Source: a virus
Strand: one strand, 5' to 3'
IMG/VR virus record: IMGVR_UViG_3300025087_000092
Location: 1-51,856 of that record
Length of the DNA stretch: 51,856 nt
The notes under the pieces were generated by a model. That model did not search any database, had not been told where the DNA came from, and worked only from the letters and a program-made list of their open reading frames with translations. The first letter of the stretch is position 1; every line of letters begins with the position of its first letter. Of this stretch, positions 1 to 7,771 are shown in pieces. Made by a program: the position numbers and the translations under genes.

Positions 1-1146
1 AAAAAAATATTCTACTGCTTGATTTGTTGTTTGTTCATCGGCCCAATCAAATGATTTAACTACTAGCATTTTCAATGACATCGGGCCGCAAACATCTAAT
101 AAACTCATTAGTCTATCAGCATGTTCTGCAATAGGGTTAATTCGTTTACTTTGCAATGCAAAATGCATATTTTTTTCTATATCTATTAATGCTTTATCGG
201 CAGCAAGAAAATCTTGCAAATTTAATTCCATGCTAGTATTTTCAGAAAAATGATTTACTATAGCAAGCTTTATTAAATGGACTTTTTTTCGACCATAATA
301 ATATTTCAATTTTGGGTCATCATTTATACGATATGTATCTTGCTTATGTAATACCCAGTCTGTAAACCATTCTTCCGCATCCGGTAACATACGAACTTCA
401 CCAAATAATTTAGCTATGTTTACAAGATGCTTCTTCAATTCTATTATTGATTTTCTTTGCTCATCATCTATAATTATTTTTACAATTCTATGACGTGGTT
501 TTGCACCCCATATAAATATGACACGGCTTGTAAAGCCTTCATTAATCATCATATTAGATATATTTTGTTGTATCCACTCTGGTGTGCAACAGCCTAAGAA
601 ATTAATACACATATTAGCTATGTCATCTTTTCCTTGTGTTTTTGTTGAACGTTTAAAACTACCACAGTTATAGCCTTGTGTTAGAAAACGAACCAAGTCA
701 TTACTTTTATCTCTAAAAAGTGTTCCCATTTCTTCGCCAAGGCAAAAACTCATACTTGCATGAGTATAGAAATCTTTCTTTCCACCATTACTATATTCGA
801 CCGTTCTAGTAGCATTAACTAATTCAATAAATAATTGTTCTAGTGTTGTTGAATCAGGAGAAATATTTACTAAGCTTCTATATTTTGCATTTCCTGATTT
901 GTCCAAATAAACTTCCATAAGAAATTTCAATATTTCTGTTGATTTAACTGCTGGCAAAGACTTACCAACTGCCGGTTCGCCTACAAATACAATATAAATA
1001 TTTGGAAAGACTGGGAATTCTTTGTCTCCATACCACACTTTACGAGACAAACAACTTGCTATCATGTAATAGAAATTCCATGATATAAAATGGGTTGGAG
1101 ATTCCAAATCTTTTAGAAAAAAGTGATACTTTTCTATGTTGAGCAT
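1..1146 (-). CDS. DUF3987-like P-loop replicative helicase, N-terminal 382 codons (cut by window end)
   Basis: The reading frame starts at ATG 1146 and runs off base 1. Its C-terminus is found at 51673-51856, giving about 399 aa in all. A Walker A motif GEPAVGKS lies at residues 56-63, after a segment reading FPNIYIVFVG. N-terminal motifs such as LESPTHFISW, a conserved tryptophan-rich stretch and FPNIYIVFVG are typical of the phage DUF3987 ATPases, which stand in for DnaB or primase-helicase proteins. The role is therefore probably unwinding at the replication fork, with the family A polymerase encoded at 3121-5580. It follows the gene ending at 1158 by 11 nt in one leftward operon. Bases 1-4 do not match the other copy of the overlap, so the codons there should be read from 51727-51730. 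ATPase identity is strong; the exact helicase family is less sure. Confidence 0.75.
   Translation of the reverse strand, partial: MLNIEKYHFFLKDLESPTHFISWNFYYMIASCLSRKVWYGDKEFPVFPNIYIVFVGEPAVGKSLPAVKSTEILKFLMEVYLDKSGNAKYRSLVNISPDSTTLEQLFIELVNATRTVEYSNGGKKDFYTHASMSFCLGEEMGTLFRDKSNDLVRFLTQGYNCGSFKRSTKTQGKDDIANMCINFLGCCTPEWIQQNISNMMINEGFTSRVIFIWGAKPRHRIVKIIIDDEQRKSIIELKKHLVNIAKLFGEVRMLPDAEEWFTDWVLHKQDTYRINDDPKLKYYYGRKKVHLIKLAIVNHFSENTSMELNLQDFLAADKALIDIEKNMHFALQSKRINPIAEHADRLMSLLDVCGPMSLKMLVVKSFDWADEQTTNQAVEYFF
5..130. repeat. Left copy of 126-bp terminal overlap
   Basis: Bases 5-130 are identical to 51731-51856. The match stops at base 4, where AAAA (1-4) stands against TACT (51727-51730). The repeat lies inside the helicase gene and has no promoter or gene of its own. 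This fits an assembly overlap from a circular or circularly permuted genome better than a functional terminal repeat. A true short direct terminal repeat cannot be excluded from sequence alone. Confidence 0.95.
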
Positions 1147-1157
1147 TTGATAACATA

Positions 1158-1517
1158 TTAAAAAAAGTTACGAGCTACAAAATTAGCCCAATTAGTGTAA
1201 TATTTTATTCGTGGAAGATAGAAGATATTGCTATGGTAATGTGTGCCAATAATATCTATTTTTGATTTATTTAACATAACAGCTATAGTAACTTGTTCTA
1301 TTAAATTATTTGTCGCCATTTTACCATTGAATACAAGAAACCAATTAGCTAGTTTAATTGTATTTATAATAAATTCTGTATAATCTGCCCACGGTTTAGA
1401 TATATCACGTTGTAATTTTGGCAGTTCAACAATTGTATGTCCAAGTGAATGTATAAATTCATGCTCTGTTTGCGGATACATTATAAGATTTGCTGTAGTA
1501 GTTACAATGACTGACAT
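1158..1517 (-). CDS. Hypothetical protein, 119 aa
   Basis: I do not recognise this protein. It begins MSVIVTTTANLIMYP, contains HEFIHSLGHTI near residue 20 and a hydrophobic stretch ANWFLVFNG in the middle, and ends in an aromatic-rich segment (YYTNWANFVARNFF). Its start overlaps the end of the preceding gene (1502) by 16 nt and it lies 11 nt before the helicase, so it is co-transcribed with replication genes. There is no clear signal peptide and no catalytic motif. HEFIHSLGH looks superficially like a metal-binding HExxH with one residue extra (HEFIH is itself an HExxH match), but no other zincin feature supports it. Confidence 0.6.
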   Translation of the reverse strand: MSVIVTTTANLIMYPQTEHEFIHSLGHTIVELPKLQRDISKPWADYTEFIINTIKLANWFLVFNGKMATNNLIEQVTIAVMLNKSKIDIIGTHYHSNIFYLPRIKYYTNWANFVARNFF

Positions 1518-1966
1518 ATATTTATAAATCTTTCAGCACGTTGCATAATTGCTGGATGAATTATTATATTTCGTTTATATCCAGTAATATACGCTGGCGC
1601 ATTCCAGAGTAAGTAGAATTCACGTAATGTTGGTTGACGATTATACATTCTTTTGAATGTTATTAATCTAGCTTCAATAATTTTTGTTGCAATTATTTTT
1701 GCATGCTTTGGATTAGCTGGTTTGTAATTATTTCCATTAGCATAATATTGCCAGTTCTTAGGTAAAATTTGATAACGACTTACTTCTTGTCGTCGACCAA
1801 TTTTACGATCTGCGCTGCAAAATGTATTAGTTGTTGGATTTGTTTCTATCCACGAAATTGCTTTAAGTAGTATATCATTAGTATAGCCATCAATAAATGA
1901 ACTAATTACTAATGGCACAGTCTGTTTGGTGAATAATTTATAAAATATTTTTAGCAGACTTCTCAT
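1502..1966 (-). CDS. Candidate lysozyme/transglycosylase-fold protein (possible endolysin)
   Basis: This 154-aa protein has a pattern typical of lysozyme-like enzymes: a helix ending in glutamate (AISWIETNP, E41), then about 20 residues later SRYQILPKNWQYY (65-75), where family members read GPYQIxPxxW, and a distal helix with LLWNAPAYITGY (119-130), like the AWNAG motif. In this fold the glutamate is the acid catalyst that cuts the peptidoglycan glycan strand. The N-terminus is mildly hydrophobic but not a clear signal peptide. No other lysozyme-like gene is visible in the window, so this is the best endolysin candidate, although it lies in the replication arm. The family call rests on motif spacing seen by eye. 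It overlaps both neighbours (1517 and 1938), as is usual in this operon. Confidence 0.45.
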   Translation of the reverse strand: MRSLLKIFYKLFTKQTVPLVISSFIDGYTNDILLKAISWIETNPTTNTFCSADRKIGRRQEVSRYQILPKNWQYYANGNNYKPANPKHAKIIATKIIEARLITFKRMYNRQPTLREFYLLWNAPAYITGYKRNIIIHPAIMQRAERFINICQSL

Positions 1967-2411
1967 TTATCTGCCTTTCAATTTCAGTTTGAATATCTGG
2001 TGGTTGATGATTGGGAGGTTTAATTAATTTTCCTGCGTTATCTATATAACTACCCGGTGCGAATTTGGCTAAATTATTATTATCAACTAACTCTTGAATT
2101 GGTTCATCATCTAAACCAAAAGATGATAGTGTTCCAGTTACAACTACTTTAAGATCAGCACAACCATCTACTGTTTCAATAAGATTGAATTTATTTGTAT
2201 CTTTTAATATAAAATGCTTTGAATTACTATTAAATTTAGTAAGATTTAATTCAAATCCTAAAGCTTCAACAGTTTCAAGAGCTTCTTCTAATATAAGCTT
2301 AGCTCGAAGAAATCTTAAAATGAGTGTTGGCTTATTTATAGGTGCATTTGGAACTTTTTGTTTTGCCAAATGCATGAATTGTTCGACACGTTTTTGATGC
2401 TTGGATTTCAT
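1938..2411 (-). CDS. MazG-like / phosphoribosyl-ATP pyrophosphatase-like NTP pyrophosphohydrolase
   Basis: This 157-aa all-helical protein carries the MazG-type metal site. LRAKLILEEALETVEA gives E42, E43 and E46, and VDGCADLKVVVTGT gives D82 and D86. These are followed by the phage-typical tail: FGLDDEPIQELVDNNNLAKF, then DNAGKLIKPPNHQPPDI. Such enzymes hydrolyse (d)NTPs to the monophosphate and pyrophosphate. In phages they are thought to clean nucleotide pools or to lower alarmone signals. It sits between the polymerase and helicase genes, which suits nucleotide metabolism. The C-terminus overlaps the next gene by 29 nt and the start overlaps the previous stop by 4 nt. Confidence 0.8.
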   Translation of the reverse strand: MKSKHQKRVEQFMHLAKQKVPNAPINKPTLILRFLRAKLILEEALETVEALGFELNLTKFNSNSKHFILKDTNKFNLIETVDGCADLKVVVTGTLSSFGLDDEPIQELVDNNNLAKFAPGSYIDNAGKLIKPPNHQPPDIQTEIERQINEKSAKNIL

Positions 2412-2632
2412 AATTTAGTAAATTCTTGTTTTATGATTTCAAGAGCTTTTTCCCATGTTTTTTGGCCTGTAAAATTACTCAAGGCTATTCTTTCATAATA
2501 ATCAGCAGCTATTGGATCATTTGATTTTTTTAGCAAAGCATTTAATGCGGCATCAGCAGCTACTTTATGTGCAATTTCCTCAAAGCTTTGGAATTTAGTA
2601 ATTATTTTATCTTGCAATTCTGTCATATTCAT
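2408..2632 (-). CDS. Hypothetical small helical protein, 74 aa
   Basis: Not recognised. It is rich in alanine and charged residues (HKVAADAALNALLKKS) and predicted to be helical throughout, with no cysteine. Translation may begin at the first or third codon (both Met), the latter at 2626. Its stop overlaps the MazG-like start by 4 nt, which suggests translational coupling, and its 5' end overlaps the upstream gene by 26 nt. Confidence 0.6.
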   Translation of the reverse strand: MNMTELQDKIITKFQSFEEIAHKVAADAALNALLKKSNDPIAADYYERIALSNFTGQKTWEKALEIIKQEFTKL

Positions 2633-2873
2633 TTTGTGCTCTTTCAGTTAATTCACTAACGATTATTTGTAGTCTTTCTGCTTGCGGAATTATAACATCT
2701 AAAGCTAAACCAAGTTCTATAAAAAAATGCATGCTTAGTTTAGCATCACTATAATTACCAACTAAATTTATATAGTCCAATTTAATTTTAAGTTGATCAG
2801 TTGGTGTAATTACTTTGTTATTATTACTATTAATTTTTAATGATTCTTTAACGTGGGTGCTCATAGATTTCAT
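2607..2873 (-). CDS. Hypothetical protein, 88 aa
   Basis: Not recognised. The N-terminus is polar and asparagine/lysine-rich (KINSNNNKVITPTDQLK); the rest is helical with LSMHFFIELGLALDV in the centre. It may start at codon 1 or 4, since both are Met. It lies in the leftward operon between the polymerase and the MazG-like gene. No catalytic residues stand out. Confidence 0.6.
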   Translation of the reverse strand: MKSMSTHVKESLKINSNNNKVITPTDQLKIKLDYINLVGNYSDAKLSMHFFIELGLALDVIIPQAERLQIIVSELTERAQNEYDRIAR

Positions 2874-2884
2874 CTGAAATTTAA

Positions 2885-3124
2885 TTAATCATTTTTATGT
2901 GTTGGGAATCTTACTGGTTGATTATGAATAATATGACTTAAAACAACAATAAGATTCATCAATGACTTTTCATGTTTATCGAAGAACGCAAGCTTTTGCT
3001 CATATAAATAAAATCTAATTTTATGTGCTAGATTATCCATACAAGTGCATCCGATACCATGATCAGGATGATTTTCATCATGTTTAATGATTTCAGCTAC
3101 AGTATTCTCAAGTAATCCATTCAT
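2885..3124 (-). CDS. Hypothetical protein, 79 aa, with His/Cys cluster
   Basis: Not recognised. A cluster HDENHPDHGIGCTCMD (about residues 15-30) could bind a metal. The remainder is helical and hydrophobic (LMNLIVVLSHIIH). Its start overlaps the polymerase stop by 4 nt (ATG at 3124 against a stop at 3121), which supports this start and coupling to polymerase translation. Confidence 0.6.
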   Translation of the reverse strand: MNGLLENTVAEIIKHDENHPDHGIGCTCMDNLAHKIRFYLYEQKLAFFDKHEKSLMNLIVVLSHIIHNQPVRFPTHKND

Positions 3125-5580
3125 AATTTTATTTCTTGTAATCCTTGTGGATTTTTCTTTTCATGATATGATCCCCAATTATATCCAACAGCAGCCTCAG
3201 ATTTCATCTGGAATTTAATTCCTGTTGGACTTATTAGTTGTTTTTCGATATGGCTTTTTATCTCTTTTGCTACAGTTAATTCGTTACCAATAGGGCATTG
3301 AGTTAATAAACTATCAAAGCCATTTTGTAGAATATCAAATCCCTGCAAAACTTGGTCTCCTTCATTTATTCTATTCTGCAATTCTGTCATAGCCATATTA
3401 GTTATAGTGCCTACAGTTGATTGTGGTATCCAAGCATAAGCTTCCTTGAATAACTTATCTCCCCATGGCATATTGAAATTGCGAGGAAAACCAAATAAAT
3501 TATGTAAGATTCTACCACGTTCAAGTTGATCTCTTATCATACAATGCCACTCGCGTAATTCTGGAAAAATACTATGATAAATACCAAGTATCTTTCCACA
3601 TTCAGCTAATGTTAAACGAAGCATACCTTCAGATTTAATCATTATTTGCATTTGTAACATAGCAGCATCAATATCATAATTACTGGAATGACATGTAAAT
3701 TTTGCTATGTAGTAATGACGGTATCTTGGATCATCTGCATTATCACTATCTCTAACATATTTTTCTAATTCTTTCCAACGTGGAATAGCAAGTAAATTCT
3801 TAATAGGAGAATGCAAAAAATGATCAATATCGTGTATATCTAATAATTTTGCCCAATGCATTGGAATTATGTGCATTGCTACATATACATGTGGTTTAAT
3901 TCCATATTTAAATAATGAACGAAAATTACCATCACGGCATAGATAAGCTACAATTAATGCCTCGGCTCCAGCTTGATCTATCTGAACGAATATCTTACCT
4001 GTATCTGGCTCAACAATATGCCTAAGTTTCTTGGACCAATTTTGCATATTGGTTCCAAATCCTTTGAATGTTGACCTGAATTTGAATAATGAACGCGATG
4101 CAAGTCTGAACGATTCAGTGCCGCCCACAAGCCAACTGCAAGTAATACGATCATTTTTAAATAATTTGAATTTTAGTGTGCTTCCTAATTTACTTGCTTC
4201 ACGAATTGCAATAATTAAACGTATGCTTGGAACATTATATTCTGCATGAAGTTGCAGTAAATTTATTTCACGTGTTGGATCATTAAATGGTTTGGGCAAA
4301 CCAAGATATTCATATAAATAATCACATACTTGATCAGAAGAACGTGGATTAAGTTGGCGATTAGTTACTATATTTAGCATCCGCTGTAATTGTTCTTTAC
4401 GTGCCTCAAAATTATCATACAATTTACATAATGCTTCAGTATTAACTTTTGCGCCTTTTAATGTCATCATCATGCAAGAATATACAGAAGCATTTGCTTG
4501 CTTTACACTATTTATTGCATTAAGTTGTTTGGCATAAATTAGTATTTTACTATATAGTAAAGCACTGGTGTAAATATCTTTACCATTATAATGCCATAAT
4601 GAATTATCCTGCGTGTCATCATTAGGTTCATATGTAGTCGCTTCATCTTTGTGAAAAGATAAATCTAAGTATAAACTAATACAGTGTCCTAATGATTTCT
4701 CAATTTCAGGATAACAGCGACAATGGGCAAGCATAGTATCAAAAATATGTTTTCCAAATAATATTCTATAATCATTTGCAAGAACAAGCAAGTCGAAAGA
4801 AATATTATGACCAACAACAACATTATTATTAATTGCAATAGTAAGTGCACGCAATATATTAAGAATTGCTATTTCATCATATGCAAATGTATTATTATAT
4901 CGTTTGATTGGAACTACGTAAATTTCGAATGGCGGAGAAGAACTGAAATAATAATCATTTTTGAAAAAACAAAAACCAAAACAAGTAATATTACGGTATC
5001 TGTCTGTTTCTATATCAAGAACAAATTTCTCATTTTTATGTGCTTGTAGTATATTTATTATTTCACCAGATGGTGAATATATATGGTAATTAGCTGCGGG
5101 ATACTGTTCAATACGGCCAGAACTATTAAGTATCCGAAGAGCTTTTTTAATATCATGATACAACCAAAATCTAAAATTATCACGGGCTGTTCTTTGATAA
5201 TCTTTCTCACTGGCTGCTGCATCTTCACTCTCCTTTTTTCCATACTTTTGTCTATCCATTGCATCTTGCGGTGCAAATGTTGGAATATAGCAAATATCAT
5301 TTATATAGAACGGTGCTCCTCTATTTGGAGTAAATGATTTGCTTGGCTGATATTTTTTATATGCTGCCTCTCCTAAGAGAATTACTACCTTAGTTTCTGG
5401 AAGAAGATCAGTATTAACAGTATTATCACGAATATCGCAATTAATCCTGGAAATAGGTAGCAAAATCTTTTCAAAAAATTGACCAGCATAACCTGATATT
5501 AATTTATTCTCATCGAAACGAGACGGTTCACCTAAAATTATTGTTAATCCATTATATAAATTTAATGGTGAATGATGCAT
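3121..5580 (-). CDS. DNA polymerase: UDG-like domain + 3'-5' exonuclease + family A polymerase
   Basis: This is an 819-aa replicative polymerase. Residues about 10-150 resemble a family 4 uracil-DNA glycosylase fold (GEPSRFDENK, then LISGYAGQFFEKIL, VVILLGEAAYKKY and YIPTFAPQDAM in order), though the catalytic GEAPG motif is degenerate. A DnaQ-like exonuclease follows: FVLDIETDR (D189, E191), VVGHNISFDLL and HYNGKDIYTSALLY. The family A palm has motif A IDQAGAEAL (D535, E540), motif B around KFTCHSSNYDID, and motif C NGFDSLL (D756). Motif C has Phe where most family A enzymes have His, and motif B has Asp where YG usually gives Gly; both catalytic aspartates remain. UDG-polymerase fusions are known in several phage groups. 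It is co-transcribed with downstream MazG-like and helicase genes. Confidence 0.92.
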   Translation of the reverse strand: MHHSPLNLYNGLTIILGEPSRFDENKLISGYAGQFFEKILLPISRINCDIRDNTVNTDLLPETKVVILLGEAAYKKYQPSKSFTPNRGAPFYINDICYIPTFAPQDAMDRQKYGKKESEDAAASEKDYQRTARDNFRFWLYHDIKKALRILNSSGRIEQYPAANYHIYSPSGEIINILQAHKNEKFVLDIETDRYRNITCFGFCFFKNDYYFSSSPPFEIYVVPIKRYNNTFAYDEIAILNILRALTIAINNNVVVGHNISFDLLVLANDYRILFGKHIFDTMLAHCRCYPEIEKSLGHCISLYLDLSFHKDEATTYEPNDDTQDNSLWHYNGKDIYTSALLYSKILIYAKQLNAINSVKQANASVYSCMMMTLKGAKVNTEALCKLYDNFEARKEQLQRMLNIVTNRQLNPRSSDQVCDYLYEYLGLPKPFNDPTREINLLQLHAEYNVPSIRLIIAIREASKLGSTLKFKLFKNDRITCSWLVGGTESFRLASRSLFKFRSTFKGFGTNMQNWSKKLRHIVEPDTGKIFVQIDQAGAEALIVAYLCRDGNFRSLFKYGIKPHVYVAMHIIPMHWAKLLDIHDIDHFLHSPIKNLLAIPRWKELEKYVRDSDNADDPRYRHYYIAKFTCHSSNYDIDAAMLQMQIMIKSEGMLRLTLAECGKILGIYHSIFPELREWHCMIRDQLERGRILHNLFGFPRNFNMPWGDKLFKEAYAWIPQSTVGTITNMAMTELQNRINEGDQVLQGFDILQNGFDSLLTQCPIGNELTVAKEIKSHIEKQLISPTGIKFQMKSEAAVGYNWGSYHEKKNPQGLQEIKL

Positions 5581-5583
5581 AAA

Positions 5584-5853
5584 TTACTTACTAATAATTG
5601 AACCAAGCATTTGTTTTTTCAATGCACCAAGATAAAATATGCAGTCTATGATTTCTGCACGTAATTCAGGAAAAGCTGGCCGATCAAGAATATTATCGCT
5701 ATGTTCACGACTTCCAGCACAATATTTAATTATTGCATCTTGACAAAATTCACGTAAACACTCTATCATAAATGCACGTGAATTTTCAGGCATTAATTGA
5801 AAATCACATTCTGGAATAGTCAACGTAATCTTTATCTTTCGATTTTTGCTCAT
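5584..5853 (-). CDS. Hypothetical protein, 89 aa
   Basis: Not recognised. I chose the internal ATG at 5853 (MSKNRKIKITLTIPE) rather than an upstream ATG at 5904, because the extra 17 residues lie wholly inside the preceding gene. The protein looks alpha/beta, with CLREFCQDAIIKYC in the middle and a helical end. It overlaps the gene at 5804-6040 by 50 nt and lies 3 nt before the polymerase, so it belongs to the same transcript. Confidence 0.55.
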   Translation of the reverse strand: MSKNRKIKITLTIPECDFQLMPENSRAFMIECLREFCQDAIIKYCAGSREHSDNILDRPAFPELRAEIIDCIFYLGALKKQMLGSIISK

Positions 5854-6040
5854 AACCAAGTAATTGTTTGTGCACACTAATAACTGTAGGAAATGATGGA
5901 TCAAAAATTAACACAAAACCTGGTAAAATATCTTGTGTTAATATAGCTTCCGGAGATATATAAATTTTTTCTCCGTTTCCACTGGTAAAATATATTTTAC
6001 CATCAGCCAATTTTGCGCTCATGTTTTCTGTTAATTGCAT
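5804..6040 (-). CDS. Hypothetical protein, 78 aa, beta-rich
   Basis: Not recognised. The sequence alternates short strands and turns (GKIYFTSGNGEKIYISPEAIL), suggesting a small beta-barrel or OB-like fold, and ends in a charged tail (QKSKDKDYVDYSRM). A second Met at residue 7 is an alternative start. It overlaps both neighbours, including the 50-aa gene at 6003-6155 by 38 nt. Confidence 0.55.
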   Translation of the reverse strand: MQLTENMSAKLADGKIYFTSGNGEKIYISPEAILTQDILPGFVLIFDPSFPTVISVHKQLLGYEQKSKDKDYVDYSRM

Positions 6041-6155
6041 CAGTTAATTTGGACTTTCCGAGTTTATTAAGTGTTCCATAAACATAAGCATCTTTATGTT
6101 TGCCTGTTAAGCCTTTGGCTTCGCGTGATAATTTATTGTGTAACCATTTTGGCAT
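6003..6155 (-). CDS. Small conserved-type phage protein, 50 aa
   Basis: A short open frame starts at ATG 6155 and stops with TGA at 6003-6005. It is basic, reads MPKWLHNKLSREAKGLTGKH and then AYVYGTLNKLGKSKL. The order WLHxxLxREAxxxGLTGxxxxAYVYGTLN recurs, as I remember it, in many small phage proteins of unknown role, which is why I accept it despite its size and its overlap with both neighbours (23 nt and 38 nt). It fills what would otherwise be a 92-nt gap in a tightly packed operon. Confidence 0.65.
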   Translation of the reverse strand: MPKWLHNKLSREAKGLTGKHKDAYVYGTLNKLGKSKLTDAINRKHERKIG

Positions 6156-6366
6156 ATTTATTTTTTAAAGCAGCTATTTTTTCTTTACGGTCAAAAATTA
6201 ATGATACAATTAATTTTTCTAAATCATAAATCATAGAAGATGCTACTGATTCAGGCAATGCATTTACAATCATAAGACTTTTAATAGTGCCTATGTTACC
6301 TTTAACACGAAATATATAACTATTATATTGTCTTGCAATTATTTGAGCTGGAGTCGTTTGTCTCAT
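6133..6366 (-). CDS. Hypothetical protein, 77 aa
   Basis: Not recognised. It is a basic, helical protein: MRQTTPAQIIARQYNSYIFR at the start, and KIAALKNKYAKMVTQ at the end. The ATG at 6366 lies only 8 nt beyond a strong hairpin with a T run on the same strand (6374-6435), so expression may depend on read-through or attenuation there. Confidence 0.55.
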   Translation of the reverse strand: MRQTTPAQIIARQYNSYIFRVKGNIGTIKSLMIVNALPESVASSMIYDLEKLIVSLIFDRKEKIAALKNKYAKMVTQ

Positions 6367-6373
6367 ATTAATT

Positions 6374-6435
6374 AAAAAGGCTCCCTATAATGGTTTATAA
6401 TCGGGGAGATTACCTTACATAATAGGAAGCCTTTT
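6374..6435 (-). terminator. Hairpin with T run between SSB-like gene and the polymerase group
   Basis: Bases 6375-6392 pair with 6418-6435 (AAAAGGCT...AGCCTTTT) over about 16 base pairs with two mismatches. An inner stem TAATC/GATTA (6398-6402 / 6408-6412) has the loop GGGGA. Read leftward, the stem ends GCCTTTTT, the form of an intrinsic terminator, 8 nt before the ATG at 6366. Read rightward it ends GCCTTTTGGTCAGTTTTT, a weaker form. It should end or reduce transcripts from the promoter at 7744-7759 that carry the Sak4/SSB-like pair. The 112-nt gap 6367-6478 holds nothing else I can see. Confidence 0.75.
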
Positions 6436-6478
6436 GGTCAGTTTTTAGAGGAATTATGTATTTTTTGCCTCCTTGAAA

Positions 6479-6946
6479 TTATTGAGCAGGCTTATCAATA
6501 AGCATAGAAATTTTTCTATTGTAAATAACAACTGGTTCACCCGTGTAAGGATTTAGCACGGGTTGCTTTGTTTCTTCATTAAGCATTTGTCGTGATTCTG
6601 ATTTGCAGACTGCTGCAAATTCAAGACCTTTCAACATGGCCGGTTCATAACCAGCTAAATCTTCAACTTTAATTTGTGGCATGCCAACCGCTTTATGTAT
6701 GCCATTAATAGCGAATAATGCTTTTTCACTTAATGAAGTATACTGTATAATTTCTAAACCATTAATATCAATAACTTGTCCACGCAAATTAATACCAGGA
6801 TGATTAATAATTTCTACTGTTGTAACCACCATTGGTTGCTTCTTGCTTGATAACTTTTTCTCTGCATCTGTAATGCGTAAAAAATATGCATCAAGTGGCA
6901 ATTTGATTTCTTCTGGACTAACAGGGATAGGATTATCTTCACTCAT
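6479..6946 (-). CDS. Probable single-stranded DNA-binding protein (DUF669-like)
   Basis: This 155-aa protein is predicted to be a beta-rich OB-type fold: LPLDAYFLRITDAEKKLSSK, then VVTTVEIINHPGINLRGQVID, and a late segment GLEFAAVCKSESRQ with a KQPVLNPYTGEPV loop. The order and spacing resemble phage DUF669-type SSBs, which coat ssDNA during replication and annealing. It lies 33 nt after the Sak4-like gene and before a terminator, a gene pairing seen repeatedly in phages with Sak4 recombinases. Expression is presumably from the sigma-54-type promoter at 7744-7759. The usual acidic SSB tail is absent; the C-terminus is MLIDKPAQ. Confidence 0.6.
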   Translation of the reverse strand: MSEDNPIPVSPEEIKLPLDAYFLRITDAEKKLSSKKQPMVVTTVEIINHPGINLRGQVIDINGLEIIQYTSLSEKALFAINGIHKAVGMPQIKVEDLAGYEPAMLKGLEFAAVCKSESRQMLNEETKQPVLNPYTGEPVVIYNRKISMLIDKPAQ

Positions 6947-6979
6947 ATGTATTTCTATTGTTTAACTAACTACTAATTA

Positions 6980-7714
6980 CTATTTCAATCCATAATATTC
7001 CGTTATTCTATTACAGACAAATAGCAAATCATTTTGAATTTTCGGTTGGAACATTTCAGCAGGTGACTTTGCTGCTGAAATGCCATCATGGCTGGTAAGA
7101 AAACTAAATGCCGTATTCGTCGTTCCAGCTTCGCGCATTACATCAGTCCACAAAACTAATGTAAACTCTTTTTCTATTTTACCTTCCCAGGCCTTACCCG
7201 AGACAGCACAGCGTCTGCTATGAAATTTAGTTCCATTTGGATTCATCATTTCAACTAGCTCGTCAATAGCTAAAATAATGATAAATTTACTAGTGTTCTT
7301 TTTAATGCGCTCCAGTAAATCAAATATACGTTGATTATATTCTTTATAAATATCATAACCTTTAAAAGTTTTACCACAAAGATTTAGTTGAAACTCACAA
7401 TATTTTGTAAAACTATCTAGCACTATGTATTTGATTTCTGGATCACGAAGTGCAGCTTGAATTGCTTGATCTATTTTGGCTGGTATTTCTTCAGTAACTA
7501 CTTTAGTAAAATTAAATGCATTTCGGAAGGGAAGTGTTTTGTTTTCAACATTAATAATGCAAGTTTGGGCGGGAGGTAAATTACGAATACTATAACTCTT
7601 GCCTGTTCCACTTCCACCTACAATAAGAGTTACTGGAAATGGTTTATTAATAACTGTTTTTTCTGCTGCAATTTTGTTCGCAGCCTCAATGATATTTATA
7701 TTATTATCGCTCAT
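6980..7714 (-). CDS. Sak4-like RecA-fold ATPase (single-strand annealing/recombination)
   Basis: This 244-aa protein has Walker A GGSGTGKS at residues 33-40, a Walker B-like strand KYIVLDSF near residue 100, and a later strand KFIIILAIDE. This is the compact RecA-core AAA_24 arrangement of the phage Sak4 family, small ATPases that work with an SSB in homologous recombination. The next gene encodes an SSB-like protein, as expected for Sak4. A textbook sigma-54-type promoter lies 30-45 bp upstream of the ATG, giving a leader of about 20 nt without an obvious Shine-Dalgarno sequence. Confidence 0.85.
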   Translation of the reverse strand: MSDNNINIIEAANKIAAEKTVINKPFPVTLIVGGSGTGKSYSIRNLPPAQTCIINVENKTLPFRNAFNFTKVVTEEIPAKIDQAIQAALRDPEIKYIVLDSFTKYCEFQLNLCGKTFKGYDIYKEYNQRIFDLLERIKKNTSKFIIILAIDELVEMMNPNGTKFHSRRCAVSGKAWEGKIEKEFTLVLWTDVMREAGTTNTAFSFLTSHDGISAAKSPAEMFQPKIQNDLLFVCNRITEYYGLK

Positions 7715-7743
7715 TATGTTTTTGACTTTGTGAATAGTTATAA

Positions 7744-7759
7744 AGCAACTGGCATGCCA
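7744..7759 (-). promoter_or_regulatory. Sigma-54 (-24/-12) promoter for the Sak4/SSB genes
   Basis: On the minus strand the site reads TGGCATGCCAGTTGCT. GG (7758-7757) and GC (7746-7745) are separated by exactly 10 bp, as sigma-54 requires. Predicted start of transcription is near 7733, with the ATG at 7714. The -24 half also forms the perfect palindrome TGGCATGCCA. It lies in the 57-bp gap between the nuclease gene and the recombinase gene. Confidence 0.85.
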
Positions 7760-7771
7760 AGTTATAATGTA

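Noticed and set aside
1158-1517. HEFIH in the 119-aa protein as a metalloprotease
   Set aside because: The HExxH match stands alone at the N-terminus of a very small protein, without a helix or third ligand pattern to support it.
6679-6688. GGCATGCC palindrome in the SSB-like gene as another sigma-54 site
   Set aside because: No GC at the required distance on either strand; it lies inside a coding region with no suitable gene downstream.
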